64,000 nucleotides of DNA from positions 129,272-193,271 of the forward strand of contig VWYX01000931.1 of assembly GCA_013396525.1 (NCBI GenBank). Direction: 5' to 3'. This document shows, one piece after another, positions 61,000 to 64,000 of this stretch. Every line of letters starts with the position of its first letter. The stretch's first letter is position 1. The notes below the pieces were generated by a model that was not told where the DNA came from, made no database searches, and saw nothing but the letters and a program-made list of their open reading frames with translations. The DNA is from Chaetorhynchus papuensis. Lineage: Eukaryota; Chordata; Aves; Passeriformes; Rhipiduridae. A program made the translations under genes and the position numbers.

Positions 61000-63900
61000 A
61001 GCAGAGCATGTACTGCAGAGTTGGTTGCCATAGATGTTCCTTAAAGTATGTGAGAGATTTTTTGGATTACGTTCACAGGTGTATTTTTGTTGTTTAAGAG
61101 AAGATGAATAACCCTTTGAAATCTCTGTTTCTCTCCAGCAGCCAGAAAGGCAGCCAGAGGTGACTATCTCTGACAGTTCAAGCTATTGGAACTCTTTGCG
61201 TTGTTTTGTTGAGATTTTTTTTCCCAGTGTCTTTTTCCAAAATTACAACTATCATTTCTCCTTTCCATTAGTATCCAAACTTCATGTACTGAATGAGCCA
61301 GGTGAGTGTCATACCCCATTTTGCTATTTCAGTGTACTAGCACTGCATTATTTTTTAGTAATAGCTCATCTTTTGAGGCTTTGACAACCAGAATCTTTCT
61401 GAAATCTCTGGGTTTTGTGGGCACTTTTTTTTTAAAGGAAAAAGTAGGCAGACATTAAGCATTTGTTTACATATCTTGAAATATAACAAACCCTACCTAA
61501 GAGCACTGGAATGCCTTGCATACATTTATTGCATGACTGCAGCACTAGATTAAGTCTAAGTTTTACAGAGCATTGCCACCGTGAATTTTAATCTCAATTT
61601 ACTTCATTTTTACCCAATGCATATAAATAAAGAATGCTGCAGGCTAGGTCTAAAAGAAATTATCTATAATAAATACTATGTTATTTTGGTTTTGTGATTT
61701 TACTAAAATTATCGATTCAGTATTTTGATGAAATATTTGATGAAAAAGCCAATTCAAAGCAACCATGATATGATCAAGCACATAACTTAGCTCAGGAATT
61801 TGACACTGTCTGGTTAGAGTGTCCAAACTCTCCTGTCTAGGCAGAGCACGGATGCTGAAAGATGGTTACTTGCACATTTCCTGTGACTGCTTTGCAGCCT
61901 GGCACCCACACAGCTCCAGTTGGTTTGCGTATTGACAGCTGACTTTCCTGTCAAACAGACGTATCAGCAGCTGAAATCAGTCACCAGAGACCAGAAAAGG
62001 TCGTGTCTGTGACCATGCAGTATGTATTTGAACAGTCTCTGTGAGCACAGAGGAAGTCTGTGCCCCTGCTTTACTGTTGTCCAGGCATTTCTGGCCAGTT
62101 CAGTGTCTGTGTTTCACTGGGGCTGTGTATGGACAGAATACTGCCTTGTGAAGCCTCCTGCAGCCTGTGAGGAGGTATGAGGAAAACTTATGGCAGGATA
62201 GCATGGGGGTGAAACAACAATGCCTTGGGGGCTCCCTGAAAAGCTTCTTGATCTTTGAGTAGCTTCTAGCCTTTTCCTAAAAAGCCTAAGAAGAAATTTA
62301 ATTCTCTGTTGAGATACTTCAGCTTGTCTCAGGGATTTGCTGTTGGTTTTGCTTTGCACATTAGATCAATAGGCCTTCAGAAAAGGACAGGATCTCAGCA
62401 GCAACGTTTCCAGGAATAATCCCTAAATTGTTAACTTTGAAAAGAAGAAAGCTCAACAAGAATTAGAAGGTGATCAAATGCAGCAGCATTCCACTGAGGT
62501 AAAGGTGACAGAGAAATGTCTGTCAGCATTTAAACCTAGGCACTCTTCTGTTGACCTCCTAACCCTGTTCATTACAGCCAAGTGGACTAAAAATGCCATG
62601 GTCCCTCCCAACAGCTACCTGGGCTTCTTTCATTCAGCTTCAGAGGACACAAGGCAGGAGTGCCTTGGGGTTGTTATACAATACTGCAGGAAGTTCCAAA
62701 GAATCCTCATTGCTTTCCTTTCGGGGAGGGCTGATGTATATTTTGGAAAACATCAATGTCTAACTTCAATGTGCTTACACTGTCTTTTTATTTGGCGGAG
62801 GGAGGGAGGGAAATAAAAGGCTTTTCTTATGTACATCTGGATTTGCCTCTTAACTAGAAATATTTCCAAATAAGGGTAAGCCAAGTAAACACTCACTGGA
62901 AAAAAATATTTTACTGCATTGCTATTCCTAATGGATATTTAAATTGATTTATTTATTCAAGTTCTAGTCATATCACTTGCATGGATGAGATTTCACAATT
63001 GCTATTGATTTCTATACAGATTTTTTTTTGTTATAAAACTGTGTGATGTAACACTTTGAACATTTTTGCCAGTGAACATCAGTCCAAGGGTGGTGATTCC
63101 TCTAGTTTGCCAGTAATCTCTAAAGAGAAGCATAACATTTTTAGTGAAGTATAATACTGGTTAGCATTTTAATTTTTCTAGGTTTCCCTTAATTTGCTTC
63201 ACTGTCTCAATGGTGATAGCAACAAGCCATTTCTTCATACATACTATTAATTTCTGTCTTGTTTCAAATTCCCTGTTTCCTTCTGAAGTGTTCATCATTA
63301 TATAAATACTTCAAGAATACAGAGAAAAATTACGTAGTGCAGGAGCTGTCAAGCAGAAAGAAGATGCGACTACTGTGTGTGACCTCATTCCTTTATAATG
63401 GACATTTTATACTTCTATTTAGTGTACCTGAGGAAGTGTATTGAATATTAACCTCAGCCAGATTTCCCCATTTTTTTTCTCTGTTTGCTACTTTGGCTTT
63501 GCCTTTTACAATTTTTTTTTTTCTCTTTTTCCACATTATGTTTATACAGCTGCTATTACAGCTTCTATTACTACAGCCATAGTGTTAAAAATGTAGAAAT
63601 CTTCCTTAACTCCTACTCCATTTACCCAGGATATTGCAGCTGACGTCCAAAGAACAAAGGAAACTAATTTTGAATAGTGGTCCTAGACATCTCACAAACT
63701 ACAAACTAGCTTCTAAATACATAAATGACATTTTCCTTCCCTGCTTGCTTTATCCTAGCCACATGCAAGTACTTGGGCTTCAAGCTGGGCAAAGAAATCA
63801 AGCAGACGCCACTTTCTTACAGGTTATAAGGTTATTAGTTTTGTGGGAGGAGGAAAGTGGGAGAAGAAGAATATAATGAACTGGGTGTGATTCGTAACGA

Positions 63901-64000
63901 GATGAAGTATTTCACCTTTATAAGGTGAAAAGCGTGTTAATTTTGAGGTGTTCTACATTCTGAGTGTTTGGCCACATATTGAAAAAAGCAGATACCTGTT
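61000..64000. other. Window end, no gene recognised
   Basis: AT-rich sequence with T runs (63,510-63,525) and a short palindrome TTCACCTT-TAT-AAGGTGAA at about 63,911-63,929. The open frame at 62,478-62,816 (112 codons) shows no known domain. Confidence 0.4.

Noticed and set aside
1..64000. tRNA, rRNA, CRISPR, IS elements or operon structure.
   Set aside because: None seen; the window is vertebrate nuclear DNA with spliced genes and LINE fragments.

Overview
The window is nuclear DNA of a bird. It has an AT-rich, CpG-poor background with long introns. It carries many 3'-truncated CR1 LINE copies with the avian tail ('GGTTGGAAGGGAC' and 'ATTCTATG' forms), and it shows the vertebrate ACE2-BMX neighbourhood in its usual convergent arrangement. 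There are no bacterial, plasmid or CRISPR features. The window has one 90-base assembly gap at 33,362-33,451.

1-4.7 kb: the last three coding exons of ACE2 on the + strand. They encode the end of the collectrin-like domain, the transmembrane helix and a cytosolic tail ending in a PDZ ligand. The 3' UTR follows and appears to contain a CR1 copy. These exons look intact.

6.3-28.1 kb: on the - strand, facing ACE2, lie collinear remnants of BMX, a Tec-family tyrosine kinase with PH, SH2 and kinase domains. The start-codon exon, a linker exon, both SH2 halves and at least four kinase exons can be recognised. Their order and, where measurable, exon phases and sizes match the Tec family. The gene is broken many times: a frameshift and stop just after the start, a frameshift in the linker, a stop in SH2, DFG changed to DLE, a nonsense codon in the C-lobe, and two lost splice acceptors. 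I read it as a unitary pseudogene of BMX, and this is the main finding of the window.

28.1-64 kb: no protein-coding gene that I can identify. The region holds CR1 fragments, a G-rich minisatellite-like block (30.64-30.97 kb), the gap with an AAGAG microsatellite, a perfect 18-bp inverted repeat (57.6 kb), and various T-rich, A-rich or AT-rich low-complexity tracts. By vertebrate synteny, PIR would be expected on the + strand beyond BMX, but I found no PIR exon here.

Genes working together: ACE2 and BMX are neighbours by ancestry, not a pathway. With BMX dead, ACE2 is the only gene in the window that I would call functional.
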